NCBI RefSeq assembly: GCF_002979865.1
Contig: NZ_PCPZ01000003.1
Span: 1 to 64,000 of the forward strand
Direction of reading: 5' to 3'
Length of the DNA stretch: 64,000 nucleotides
Origin: Arthrobacter sp. MYb214
Lineage (GTDB): Bacteria > Actinomycetota > Actinomycetes > Actinomycetales > Micrococcaceae
A program made the position numbers and the translations under genes. This document shows, one piece after another, positions 24,466 through 34,787 of this stretch (position 1 is its first letter; each line of letters opens with the position of its first letter). Below the pieces are notes generated by a model, which worked only from the letters and a program-made list of their open reading frames with translations, ran no database searches and was not told the origin of the DNA.

Positions 24466-25680
24466 ATGGCCAATCCTTCGAGCCCCCAAAGCATGCAATT
24501 CGCCCGCGGCGCCAGTGGGGCAGGCAACGTCTTGCAACTGTTCATGGACGGTGCCGCGCACAGCCGCACGGACCTTGCCGCCCTGACCGGCATGGCTCGC
24601 TCCACCCTGCAAGAGCGCCTCGACGTGCTCATCCAGCTGGGCCTGGTTGGCACCATCGCGGATGGCGCGTCCACCGGAGGCCGCCCTCCCCAGCGGCTTG
24701 CCCTGCTCCCCGATGCCCGCCTGGTGCTGGCCGTCGATCTGGGAGCCAGCCACCTGCGCGTTGCCCTGACCGATCTGGCCCCCACTCCCCTAGTGCAATC
24801 CCAGGCTCCCATTTCCTTCGCCGACGGCCCGGTGGCGATCTTGCAGACCGCGATGGATCTGGCCGATGGCTTGCTCGATTCGCTGGGCCGCACCCGTGAC
24901 GATGTCATTGCCATAGGCATGGGAGTGCCAGGGCCGGTGAATTTCGAGACCGGCCGTCCCGCCAATCCGCCCATCATGCCCGGATGGGACGACTTCGACA
25001 TCCCCGCTTGGTTCCAGCAGCAGCTGGACGCCTTGGTGGTCGTGGACAATGACGTCAACCTCATGGCCATTGGCGAGAAGGACCAGCTGGAGACCGGCAG
25101 CGAGGACTTCATTTTCGTCAAGCTGGCTACCGGCATCGGCTCGGGCATCATTTCCGGAGGGCTGCTGCAACGCGGAGCGCAGGGCACAGCCGGCGATATC
25201 GGGCACGTGCGCATCCGCCGCGGCGATGGCATCTACTGCCATTGCGGCAATGAAGGCTGCCTGGAAGCCGTAGCCGCCGGACCCAAAATTGCCACCGCAT
25301 TGCGGGCGCAGGGCATCGAAGCGCACAGCAACACCGATGTGGTCGCCCTGGTGAACTCGGGGAACATCCAAGCGATCCATGCAGTGCGCCAAGCCGGCCG
25401 CGACTTGGGCGAGGTATTGGCTGCCAGCGTGAGCTTGCTGAACCCGTCGCTGATCGTGGTGGGCGGTCGGATCTCCGCCGCCGGAGAGCACCTGCTGGCA
25501 GGCATCCGCGAGGTGGTCTACCAGCGCGGAGCGCCGCTTTCCACCCAGCACCTGCAGATCCGCACCTCGCGCAGCTGGGAAGTTGGAGCCCTGCGCGGAG
25601 CCAGCATGATCGCCATCAGCCAAGCCCTGAGCCCGGAGGCCATCGAACGCAGCGCGCTGGCGCTGATCCCCGCCACCTAG
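24466..25680 (+). CDS. ROK-family transcriptional regulator
   Basis: A 404-residue regulator: an N-terminal winged helix (LAALTGMARSTLQERLDVLIQLG, about 34-56) and a sugar-kinase-like ROK domain. The ROK domain keeps the phosphate loop VLAVDLGASHLRVAL and the zinc motif YCHCGNEGCLEAVAAG. It is divergent from the sugar/polyol operon and is the most likely sugar-responsive repressor of it. The start is uncertain: ATG 24466 has no Shine-Dalgarno sequence, and ATG 24493 is also in frame. Confidence 0.84.
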   Translation: MANPSSPQSMQFARGASGAGNVLQLFMDGAAHSRTDLAALTGMARSTLQERLDVLIQLGLVGTIADGASTGGRPPQRLALLPDARLVLAVDLGASHLRVALTDLAPTPLVQSQAPISFADGPVAILQTAMDLADGLLDSLGRTRDDVIAIGMGVPGPVNFETGRPANPPIMPGWDDFDIPAWFQQQLDALVVVDNDVNLMAIGEKDQLETGSEDFIFVKLATGIGSGIISGGLLQRGAQGTAGDIGHVRIRRGDGIYCHCGNEGCLEAVAAGPKIATALRAQGIEAHSNTDVVALVNSGNIQAIHAVRQAGRDLGEVLAASVSLLNPSLIVVGGRISAAGEHLLAGIREVVYQRGAPLSTQHLQIRTSRSWEVGALRGASMIAISQALSPEAIERSALALIPAT

Positions 25681-25810
25681 GAGCTGGAGGCAACCGGAAA
25701 TTCCTCCGATTCTGAAATACCGGACAGCTCTGCCCATTCTCCGGTACCCAAGCCATGGCCGATAGCCAATGATGGAATCAGTTAGCTACGTTACATCGTA
25801 AGGAATTGCC

Positions 25811-27487
<1,677 letters not shown>

Positions 27488-27496
27488 GACGCGCAC

Positions 27497-27540
27497 ATAG
27501 CCTGAGGCACCACTGTTTGTGGTGCCTCAGGCTATTTATT
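27497..27540 (+). terminator. Terminator between hutU and dps
   Basis: A perfect 17-bp stem, 27497-27513 with 27519-27535, loop TGTTT, followed by TTATT. It probably serves both convergent genes. Confidence 0.8.
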
Positions 27541-27565
27541 CAATTCCAGGACCGCGCGGCCCGGT

Positions 27566-28075
27566 TTACGGCTTGCGGGTTTCCGCGCTGATAAACCAGG
27601 CTTGCTGCTCCAGATCCGCAATGTACTGGTGCAGGATATCGGCGGTGGTCGGATCCGCTTCATCCACCGGGTCATGGACCTCTCGCATGACTGCCACAGT
27701 GGTCTGCAGTGCCTTGACTACCATGTCCACTGCATTGGTGGTCAGGATTTCGGTATTCACGGGTTGTTCCAGCTTCGTGTACTTCGTGACCGTTGCTGCC
27801 AGCCCGTCCGGAGTGGCATGCAAAGCTCGCATCCGCTCGGCGATTTCATCCGAGCCGCGGCGCGCGATGTCAACGATTTCGTCGAGGTTCTGGTGCAGGT
27901 CGCGGAAGTTGGGACCAACGACGTTCCAGTGGATTTGCTTGCCCACCAATTGCAGGTCCAGCAGCTGGATCAGCACGGTCTGCAAGGACTCGCGCAGCAC
28001 TTCCGGAGCCACGAACCCGTTTTCTGCGTTTTCGCGATCAGTTTTCTTTGCTGGAGTCTTCTTCGAATTAGCCAA
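27566..28075 (-). CDS. dps: Dps family ferritin-like DNA-protection protein
   Basis: A 169-residue four-helix protein that oxidises and stores iron with peroxide and may coat DNA as a dodecamer. The intersubunit ferroxidase ligands are present as QIHWNVVGPNFRDLHQNLDE (His, Asp, Glu). A Lys/Ala-rich N-terminus (residues 1-15) resembles the DNA-binding tails of other Dps proteins. Start at 28075 with AAGGAGAAGC. Usually induced by oxidative stress or starvation; no operator was recognised. Confidence 0.92.
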   Translation of the reverse strand: MANSKKTPAKKTDRENAENGFVAPEVLRESLQTVLIQLLDLQLVGKQIHWNVVGPNFRDLHQNLDEIVDIARRGSDEIAERMRALHATPDGLAATVTKYTKLEQPVNTEILTTNAVDMVVKALQTTVAVMREVHDPVDEADPTTADILHQYIADLEQQAWFISAETRKP

Positions 28076-28454
28076 TGCTTCTCCTTACGTTGTCATGGAC
28101 GCTTGGGGCAAGACCTTTCTCGGTGTCCCAGTCTGGACACTATCGATTTACCGGGCAGATTCCGACCGGATGGACAATTCTTTCGGAGAACGTTCAGCTT
28201 TCTCTTCGCGCCTGTTGAGCAATTCCAGAAGCCGCCATGGCAGCTGCGGAAAATCCTCCTTGTCCCTCGGGTTCCCGGGAATGGCGATTCCTTTAGCACG
28301 CAGTAGTGAATATTGGCCGAAGTCTCTGAACACCATGGGTATTGGCTTAACTGCGGGTTTCCAGCGGCTCTGAGCTTCCCCGAAATCCTTGAACCGGGCT
28401 TTTTCTACGCATAGCGTAGGGCAAGTCAGGAACCACCGACCCACGGAGGACAGC
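28076..28454. other. Intergenic region between dps and the low-complexity gene
   Basis: No gene is convincing in these 379 bases. A minus-strand frame (28148-28336, about 62 residues, ending GNPRDKEDFPQLPWRLLELLNRR after its middle) looks protein-like in composition but has no ribosome site at its ATG. It could be a small gene or chance. The promoters of dps and of the low-complexity gene should lie here. Confidence 0.35.
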
Positions 28455-28808
28455 ATGTCTGAGCAGGATGCAAACGAGCAGTTCGGGAACTTCGACAACA
28501 ACGAATCTGAAGGCTTCGAAAGCCAGTCCAATTCAGATTTCGGATCAAATGACAATGGCGGATTCGAAAGCCAGCAGTCAGAACAGCAGTCCTATGGCGG
28601 TGGCGAAAGCCAGCAGTCAGAACAGCAGTCCTACGGCAGCGACAGCCAGTCCGGACAGCAGTCGGAGCAGCAGTCCTACGGCGATAGCAACGAATCCGGT
28701 GAGGAATCGTTTGGCGGCGAAAGCCAGTCCGGACAGCAGTCCGATGGCCAATCGTATGGAAACGATGAAAGCCAGTTTGGTTCCGAAGAGCGGAATGAAG
28801 GATTCTAG
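28455..28808 (+). CDS. Highly biased Ser/Gln/Gly/Glu low-complexity protein
   Basis: A 117-residue protein with a good ribosome site (GGAGG before ATG 28455). About 26 residues are Ser, 21 Gln, 19 Gly and 18 Glu; there is no Ile, Leu, Val, Trp, Pro, Thr, His, Lys or Cys, and only one Arg. Aromatic residues (4 Tyr, 8 Phe) sit regularly in SYG and FES/SFG settings. The middle repeats ESQQSEQQSYG and related units (about residues 38-75), encoded by near-identical 30-base DNA repeats. The composition is that of an intrinsically disordered, prion-like domain. No signal peptide or membrane segment. Function unknown; it is flanked by terminators, so it is its own transcript. Confidence 0.7.
   Translation: MSEQDANEQFGNFDNNESEGFESQSNSDFGSNDNGGFESQQSEQQSYGGGESQQSEQQSYGSDSQSGQQSEQQSYGDSNESGEESFGGESQSGQQSDGQSYGNDESQFGSEERNEGF
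28570..28638 (+). repeat. Tandem DNA repeats inside the low-complexity gene
   Basis: Two near-identical units of about 30 bases, each encoding SQQSEQQSYG, start near 28570 and 28609. A third diverged unit follows near 28655. They suggest growth of the gene by internal duplication. Confidence 0.65.
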
Positions 28809-28820
28809 GAACCAAATAGC

Positions 28821-28840
28821 CCGGTAGGTTCGCCTGCCGG
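28821..28840 (+). terminator. Small TTCG-loop hairpin after the low-complexity gene
   Basis: CCGGTAGG-TTCG-CCTGCCGG forms an eight-pair stem with one G-U pair and a stable UUCG tetraloop. There is no T-run; it may stabilise the 3' end of the message. Confidence 0.4.
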
Positions 28841-28872
28841 CTCAAATCGTGCCCCTTCTCCCCCTGGGCACT

Positions 28873-28923
28873 AGTAATCGCTTCACTGCTTGCACTGGGC
28901 AAGCGGTGAAGCGATTACTTTTG
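28873..28923 (+). terminator. Long rho-independent terminator
   Basis: A 21-base arm (28873-28893) pairs with 28899-28919 with one mismatch, followed directly by TTTT. It isolates the low-complexity gene from the downstream lipoprotein gene. The rest of the 28924-29081 gap shows only upstream sequence of the lipoprotein gene. Confidence 0.78.
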
Positions 28924-29081
28924 TCCCCGCACGGAATCGTCAGCAAATTGCATGGTTGCGTGCTCCCGGGGCACGAGAACTCATTCGTTCCTGAGCCGTT
29001 CGCGTTGGTCATTTATCGTCATTCAACGCAGAATGTATCTATACCGCGTGTCCAAATGCGCTGGCCGGTTCGATTGACAGG

Positions 29082-29660
29082 ATGGTTATGTTCTCGAAAA
29101 TTACCAAACGCCTCGCTGGGCCGCTGGCGGTTGGAATCCTTGCAGTCGCACTGGCAGGTTGCGTGAGCATCCAACCCTCCAGCGAAGAGACAAGCGCACC
29201 AGCAGAAGAAAGCATGGCACCGGAGAACGCCGGGCCTATCGAAGGCAGCGTCACCCCAAGCTCCAAAGCCCCAGAAGGCGCTTCTACTGGTACTCCCAAT
29301 GTTCCGAAGGCACCTGCGGACAGCACCTTCCAGTCCGTCTATGATTTCCTCGATGCGCAAGCGACCGAAATCAGGTGCACGGGCGGCATGGATATCTCTG
29401 AAATGGGTCAAATGCTGAAGCTCATCGGCGATTGCCAGAACGTCACCGTCTCTGGTTCCGGAAACATGATCGTCGCTCCGCACATCAAGAATCTTGAGCT
29501 GGACGGCAGCGGTAATATCGCAGCGGTCAAGAACATCAAGCACGTAACCTTTAGCGGCATCGGCAATTCTGCCGCATCCCTTAACGAGAACGCCAAGGTC
29601 ACGGACAACGGCTCGTCCAACAAATTTGGCGAGGAAGCCTTCGAAGGCATCACCTTCTGA
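29082..29660 (+). CDS. DUF3060-type lipoprotein
   Basis: A 192-residue predicted lipoprotein: signal peptide with lipobox LAGC near residue 27, a disordered Ser/Pro/Glu linker (30-80), then a short beta-rich domain. The domain repeats a VSGSGNMIV / ELDGSGNIA / FSGIGNSA pattern. This Gly-Asn-turn repeat is the hallmark of DUF3060, expected to form a parallel beta-helix-like stack. Function unknown. The start could also be the ATG at 29088. It is followed by a clear terminator. Confidence 0.72.
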   Translation: MVMFSKITKRLAGPLAVGILAVALAGCVSIQPSSEETSAPAEESMAPENAGPIEGSVTPSSKAPEGASTGTPNVPKAPADSTFQSVYDFLDAQATEIRCTGGMDISEMGQMLKLIGDCQNVTVSGSGNMIVAPHIKNLELDGSGNIAAVKNIKHVTFSGIGNSAASLNENAKVTDNGSSNKFGEEAFEGITF

Positions 29661-29674
29661 AACCGGAACCCCTG

Positions 29675-29705
29675 AACGGGCCTCCAATTGGAGGTCCGTT
29701 CTTTT
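29675..29705 (+). terminator. Terminator after the DUF3060 lipoprotein
   Basis: Stem AACGGGCCTCC / GGAGGTCCGTT with one G-T pair and an AATT loop, followed by CTTTTCT. Confidence 0.8.
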
Positions 29706-29829
29706 CTCCCTCCAGGGCACTGTCTGGCATTTCGGACAGATGACCCGAATATCAGTGCCGTGCAAACTCGTTCTGCCGAACAATGGAGATTAGAGACCTC
29801 ATTGCAGCGTAGAGAACGGATTGAAAATC

Positions 29830-31371
29830 ATGGCTACTTCCCCGCACGTAACCCTGGACCTAGCTGGCGCCACCGCCGATGACGTGATTGCGGTAGCCCG
29901 GCACAACGCGCAGATTAGCCTCGCGCCTCAGGTTCTTGAAGAACTGGCAGCAGTCCGCGCACACATTGATGCCCTGGCTTCAGCCGACACCCCGGTCTAT
30001 GGCATTTCCACCGGGTTCGGCGCCCTGGCAACGCGCCACATCGCTCCCGAGGACCGCGCTAAACTGCAGCGTTCGCTGATCCGCTCGCATGCAGCCGGCA
30101 TGGGCGACCCAGTTGAGCGCGAAGTGGTGCGCGCGCTGATGTTCCTGCGCGCCAAGACCCTGGCCTCGGGCCGCACCGGCGTGCGCCCGGTAGTGCTGGA
30201 AACCATGGTTGGACTGCTTAATGCCGGCATCACCCCGGTGGTGCGTGAGTACGGTTCGCTGGGTTGCTCAGGAGACCTTGCTCCGCTCTCCCACTGCGCA
30301 CTGGTCTTGATGGGCGAAGGCGAGGCCACTGACCGCGAAGGCGTGAAGCGCCCAGTGCCGGAGCTCTTTGCTGAAGCAGGACTGGAACCTGTCGAACTGG
30401 CGGAGAAGGAAGGCCTGGCGCTGGTCAACGGCACCGACGGCATGCTCGGCCAGCTGCTGATGGCACTGGCAGACCTGGAAGAGCTCGCAGACATTGCCGA
30501 TGCCACCGCGGCCATGAGCGTCGAAGCCCAGCTGGGCACCGACCAGGTCTTCCGTGCTGAACTGCACGAACCGCTGCGCCCGCATCCGGGCCAGGGCCGC
30601 AGTGCTGCGAACATGTTCAGCTTCCTTTCGGGCTCCCCCATTGTCGCTTCGCACCGCGAAGGCGACGGCCGGGTGCAGGATGCCTACTCGCTGCGCTGCT
30701 CCCCGCAGGTTACCGGCGCAGTGCGCGACACCATCGCCCATGCCCGCCTGGTCGCCACCCGCGAATTGGCGGCAGCCATCGATAACCCTGTCGTGCTGCC
30801 ATCGGGTGAAGTCACCTCCAACGGCAACTTCCACGGTGCTCCCGTGGCGTACGTCTTGGACTTCTTGGCCATTGCCGTAGCTGACCTGGGATCCATTGCA
30901 GAGCGCCGGACCGATCGCATGCTCGACCCGGCTCGTTCCCGCGACCTGCCAGCGTTCCTTGCCGATGACCCGGGCGTGGATTCGGGCATGATGATCGCCC
31001 AGTACACGCAGGCCGGACTGGTCGCGGAGAACAAGCGTTTGGCCGTACCGGCCAGCGTGGATTCCATCCCGTCATCAGCGATGCAGGAAGACCACGTTTC
31101 CCTAGGTTGGCACGCGGCGCGCAAATTGCGCACCTCGGTCGCCAACCTGCGCCGCATCCTGGCAATTGAAATGCTGATTGCCGGCCGAGCCCTGGATCTG
31201 CGCCAGCCATTGCAGCCTGGCCCGGCTACCCGCGCCGTATTGGAGCTGCTGCGCACCAAGGTTGCAGGCCCGGGCGAGGACCGTTTCCTCTCTGCCGAGC
31301 TGGAAGCTGCTTGCCAGTTGCTGGCCTCCGGGGAAGTGCATCGCGTGCTGGAAACCCATCTGCCAAAGTAG
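29830..31371 (+). CDS. hutH: Histidine ammonia-lyase
   Basis: First step of histidine degradation: removes ammonia from L-histidine to give urocanate. The 513-residue length is standard. The catalytic Tyr region PVYGISTGFGALA (about 55-67) is intact. The prosthetic MIO group is made from residues 146-148, which here read Cys-Ser-Gly (GSLGCSGDLAPLSH) in place of the more usual Ala-Ser-Gly. Start at ATG 29830; the TTG at 29821 is in frame but less likely. It is on the same strand as hutU but separated from it by dps and two other genes. No hutI is in the window. Confidence 0.95.
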   Translation: MATSPHVTLDLAGATADDVIAVARHNAQISLAPQVLEELAAVRAHIDALASADTPVYGISTGFGALATRHIAPEDRAKLQRSLIRSHAAGMGDPVEREVVRALMFLRAKTLASGRTGVRPVVLETMVGLLNAGITPVVREYGSLGCSGDLAPLSHCALVLMGEGEATDREGVKRPVPELFAEAGLEPVELAEKEGLALVNGTDGMLGQLLMALADLEELADIADATAAMSVEAQLGTDQVFRAELHEPLRPHPGQGRSAANMFSFLSGSPIVASHREGDGRVQDAYSLRCSPQVTGAVRDTIAHARLVATRELAAAIDNPVVLPSGEVTSNGNFHGAPVAYVLDFLAIAVADLGSIAERRTDRMLDPARSRDLPAFLADDPGVDSGMMIAQYTQAGLVAENKRLAVPASVDSIPSSAMQEDHVSLGWHAARKLRTSVANLRRILAIEMLIAGRALDLRQPLQPGPATRAVLELLRTKVAGPGEDRFLSAELEAACQLLASGEVHRVLETHLPK

Positions 31372-31481
31372 CCGTTCGCGGCCAACTGTGTGGGGTGCCG
31401 GACAATGCCCGGGCATCTGCGCGCAAGAGGCGTAAGCTTGGATACCGGGAAACCACTTACCTCGCGTGAAAGAATCGTCTA

Positions 31482-31904
31482 ATGCAACGCACCATGTTCA
31501 AGTCCAAGATCCACCGGGCAACTGTCACCCAGGCAGACCTGCACTACGTAGGCTCGGTCACCGTTGACTCCGAGCTGCTCGAAGCCTCGGATATCCTGCC
31601 CGGCGAACTGGTCAGCATCGTAGACATCACCAACGGCGCCCGCCTGGAAACCTACACCATCGCCGGCGAGCCGGGCAGCGGGGTCATCGGCATCAATGGT
31701 GCGGCAGCGCATCTGGTGCACCCCGGCGACCTGGTCATCCTGATCAGCTATGCGCAGATGGAAGACGCCGAGGCTCGTGGCTATGTGCCGAGCGTGGTGC
31801 ATGTGGATGCCGATAACAAGATCATCCACCTCGGCGATGATCCTGCCGAAGCGGTGGCCGACGGGGTGCAGACCCCGCCGCACGCACTGCTGAACAGCAA
31901 GTAG
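31482..31904 (+). CDS. panD: Aspartate 1-decarboxylase (pyruvoyl-dependent)
   Basis: Converts L-aspartate to beta-alanine for pantothenate and coenzyme A. The 140-residue proenzyme cleaves itself between Gly24 and Ser25 (HYVGSVTVD), the Ser becoming the pyruvoyl group. Lys9 in FKSKIHRA and the [12 protein letters not shown] segment are as in other PanD proteins. It is convergent with the UvrA-like gene, stops seven bases apart, and stands alone without panB or panC. Confidence 0.93.
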   Translation: MQRTMFKSKIHRATVTQADLHYVGSVTVDSELLEASDILPGELVSIVDITNGARLETYTIAGEPGSGVIGINGAAAHLVHPGDLVILISYAQMEDAEARGYVPSVVHVDADNKIIHLGDDPAEAVADGVQTPPHALLNSK

Positions 31905-31911
31905 TCCAGCT

Positions 31912-34368
31912 TCACAAGGCCAGCCGGCGCGCAAGGTATTGCGCGGTTCTGCTGGCCTTGTCTTGCGCCACCGCCGTTGGGGTCCCCTCGGCAACGATGC
32001 GCCCGCCGCCATCCCCGCCGGCCGGCCCCAAATCGATCACCCAGTCGCTTGCGGCAACCACATCCATCTGGTGTTCCACCACGATGACGGTGTTGTCCTG
32101 GTCGACCAGCTGCTGCAGCTGCGATACCAGCAGCTGCACGTCGGCAGGGTGCAGTCCGGTGGTGGGCTCATCGAGAAGATAGAGCGTGTGCCCGCGGCGC
32201 TGGCGCTGGAGTTCGGTGGCCAGCTTGATGCGCTGGGCTTCGCCGCCGGACATTTCGGTAGCTGGCTGTCCCAGCTGCAGATACCCCAGTCCGACTTCGC
32301 GCAGGGTCGCCAGGGCCCGTGCCGCGGAAGGGATTCCGGAGAGGAATTCTTCGGCTTGGCTGACGTCCAGTTCCAGGATCTGGGCAATGTTCTTGCCCTG
32401 GTATTCGACGTCCAGGGTCTGCTGGTTGTACCGGGTTCCGCGGCATTCGGGACACGGCCCGTAGGTCCCTGGCAAGAAGAGCAGCTCGATTTCCAGGTAG
32501 CCTTCGCCCTGGCAGTTCTCGCACCGCCCGCCGGCAACGTTGAAGGAGAAGCGTCCGGCACTGTAGCCGCGTTGCCTGGACAGCGGCAGCTCGGAGAAAG
32601 CCTTGCGGACCGCATCGAACAGGCCCGTGTAGGTAGCGACATTGGATCTGGGCGTGCGCCCGATGGGTTTTTGATCCATGAGCACTACGCGGCTTAGCTG
32701 GTCTGCGCCGGTGACCTCGGCGATCACCGCGCGATCCGCCGTCGCTTCCGGATACTCCGGCCCGGCAAGCACCGGGCCGCCCGCAGCCTGGGCCAGGGCA
32801 CCGCAGACCAGGCTGGACTTGCCCGATCCCGACACGCCGGTGACCGAACAGAAGACCCCCAGCGGGAACGCGGCGTCCACGTCGTCCAGGTTGTGCAGGT
32901 TCACCCCGCGCAGCTGCACCCATCCTTGGGCTTCGCGCGGCTCGCGGTGCGGCGCAGGCCCGGGATCGAGGAAGCGCCGGGTCACGGATTCCTGAATTCC
33001 GGACAGGCCGGAAACTTCTCCGCTGTAGAGCACCTGCCCGCCGTTGCTGCCCGCCCCGGGGCCGACATCGACAATCCATTGCGCACGGCTGACCACATCC
33101 ATATTGTGCTCCACCACGAATACCGAGTTGCCTTCGGCCTTGAGCGCGTCGAGCACCTCGATCAGCGGCTGCACATCGGCCGGGTGTAGCCCGGCAGATG
33201 GCTCATCGAGCACGTAGATGACGCCGAACAGTCCCGCGCGCAGCTGGGTGGCGATGCGCAGGCGCTGCATTTCCCCCGGCGACAGCGTCGGGGTGGCGCG
33301 GTCCAGGCTCAGGTATCCCAGCCCGAGCTCGACCAGCACCTGGATTCGGCCCAGCAGGTCGGCGCTGATGATGCTCGCGACTTCGGCCTGCGCCTCTGCC
33401 TGGGCATCAGCCGCGAAGGGGCGCAAGAGCTCGGCCAGGGAGCTGAGCGGCTTGCCGTTGAATTCCGCGATATCCAGGCCGTCGAAGGTGACCTGTAGCG
33501 CATCGGGGCGCAATCCCGTCCCCGAGCACGCCGGGCAATCCTGCGAATGCATGAAAGCCAGCGCCTTGGACCGCAGGTTCTCGCTCTTCGAGGTCGCAAC
33601 CGTGTGCCGGACGTAGCGTTCGGCACTCCAGAACCGGCCCTTGTACGGTTTGGCCACGCGATCCCGTTCCGGGGTGACTTCCACGACTGGCTGGTCTTCG
33701 GTGAACAGCAGCCACTTCCGTGTTTCCGCGGTCAGCTGCTGGAACGGAACGTCGATGTCGTAGCCCAGGTGCGTGGTGATGTCCCGCAGGTTCTTGCCCT
33801 GCCAGGCGCCGGGCCAAGCCGCAATCGCGCCGTCCCTGATGCTCAGGGAGGAATCCGGGACCAGCGATTCCTCGCTGACCGAATGCACCGTTCCCGCACC
33901 GTGGCATTGCGCGCAGGCGCCGGCCGCGGTGTTGGTGGAAAAGGCATCCGAATCCAGCCTCGCCGCACCCTGGGGGTAGGTTCCTGCGCGGGAGAACAGC
34001 ATGCGCACGGAGTTGGACAGCGTAGTCAGGGTCCCGACGGTGGAACGGGAACTGGCAGCACCACGCCGTTGCTGCAGGGCCACGGCCGGTGGCAGCCCGG
34101 AGATGAATTCCACCTTGGGCGTGTGCCCCTGGGCAATCAGCCGCCGCGCGTAGGGAGCCACCGATTCCAGGAATCGGCGCTGGGATTCAGCGAAGATGGT
34201 TCCGAAGGCCAGGGAAGATTTCCCGGAACCGGAGACCCCGGTGAAGGCGACAATGGCATCGCGCGGAATGCGCACTTCGACATTGTCCAGGTTGTTCTCG
34301 TTGGCACCCCGCACATGGATGAATCCGTCATGGTCGGCAGGTGCCCGGAAGGATGCAAAGCTCTTCAT
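31912..34368 (-). CDS. Short UvrA-like ABC-type ATPase (UvrA2 type)
   Basis: About 818 residues, shorter than housekeeping UvrA (about 950). Two ABC modules are present, with Walker A GVSGSGKSSLAFGT near residue 45 and GVSGSGKSSLVCGA near 515. Two ABC signatures follow (LSPGEMQRLRIA, MSGGEAQRIKLA), plus zinc fingers (CAQCHGAGT, CPACSGTG, CENCQGEG with CPECRGTRYN). It appears to lack much of the UvrB-binding insertion, as do UvrA2 proteins linked to drug or DNA-damage tolerance in actinobacteria. Start at 34368 with GGGAAAG; ATG 34392 is in frame. A true uvrA is expected elsewhere. Confidence 0.85.
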   Translation of the reverse strand: MKSFASFRAPADHDGFIHVRGANENNLDNVEVRIPRDAIVAFTGVSGSGKSSLAFGTIFAESQRRFLESVAPYARRLIAQGHTPKVEFISGLPPAVALQQRRGAASSRSTVGTLTTLSNSVRMLFSRAGTYPQGAARLDSDAFSTNTAAGACAQCHGAGTVHSVSEESLVPDSSLSIRDGAIAAWPGAWQGKNLRDITTHLGYDIDVPFQQLTAETRKWLLFTEDQPVVEVTPERDRVAKPYKGRFWSAERYVRHTVATSKSENLRSKALAFMHSQDCPACSGTGLRPDALQVTFDGLDIAEFNGKPLSSLAELLRPFAADAQAEAQAEVASIISADLLGRIQVLVELGLGYLSLDRATPTLSPGEMQRLRIATQLRAGLFGVIYVLDEPSAGLHPADVQPLIEVLDALKAEGNSVFVVEHNMDVVSRAQWIVDVGPGAGSNGGQVLYSGEVSGLSGIQESVTRRFLDPGPAPHREPREAQGWVQLRGVNLHNLDDVDAAFPLGVFCSVTGVSGSGKSSLVCGALAQAAGGPVLAGPEYPEATADRAVIAEVTGADQLSRVVLMDQKPIGRTPRSNVATYTGLFDAVRKAFSELPLSRQRGYSAGRFSFNVAGGRCENCQGEGYLEIELLFLPGTYGPCPECRGTRYNQQTLDVEYQGKNIAQILELDVSQAEEFLSGIPSAARALATLREVGLGYLQLGQPATEMSGGEAQRIKLATELQRQRRGHTLYLLDEPTTGLHPADVQLLVSQLQQLVDQDNTVIVVEHQMDVVAASDWVIDLGPAGGDGGGRIVAEGTPTAVAQDKASRTAQYLARRLAL

Positions 34369-34421
34369 CTTTCCCACACTATGCGCCTGCACGGGGCGAA
34401 CTCAATTCGCACCTCGCGCGC

Positions 34422-34787
34422 TCACCCTTCGGATTGGCAGGCCGCGTCGGGGCATCCTTGCCAGGTCTTCGAGAAGTATCCGACGATATCGGTACTGTGT
34501 TCCCACGGGTAGATTTCATCGACCTTCCCGCGGATACGCATCGCTGCCTGCTCCACGGCCAGGTGGAAGAACCGGCAGACCTGTGAGTAGTGCCAGAGAT
34601 CCGCAATCAGCTCGGCCAGCTGTCCATGGGCCAGCGGCCGGCCGGGTCCAAATCCTGCTGCCGCCATAGCCTGGAGCACGATCTCCTCCGTGAGTTCATG
34701 GCCTTTGCCGCAATCGCACCAGGCCAGGCCCTGGCTGGGCATCGACCACACATCAATGCTGCTCCCGGCGGCGCCATCAGGTTCCAT
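34422..34787 (-). CDS. Uncharacterised protein with a CDCGKGH motif
   Basis: A 121-residue protein that I do not recognise. ATG 34787 is chosen because GGAGGAG lies six bases upstream; the frame extends to 34886. A Cys-x-Cys-x3-His motif (AWCDCGKGHELTEE, near residue 23) could bind metal, and another Cys pair is near the C-terminus (GCPDAACQ). The middle (LAELIADLWHYSQVCRFFHLAVEQAAMRI) is helical and amphipathic. It precedes the UvrA-like gene on the same strand (54 bases), so they may be co-transcribed. Confidence 0.5.
   Translation of the reverse strand: MEPDGAAGSSIDVWSMPSQGLAWCDCGKGHELTEEIVLQAMAAAGFGPGRPLAHGQLAELIADLWHYSQVCRFFHLAVEQAAMRIRGKVDEIYPWEHSTDIVGYFSKTWQGCPDAACQSEG

Noticed and set aside
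28148-28336. 62-codon minus-strand gene
   Set aside because: Composition is plausible, but the ATG lacks a ribosome site and no family is recognised, so it is mentioned only in the intergenic entry.
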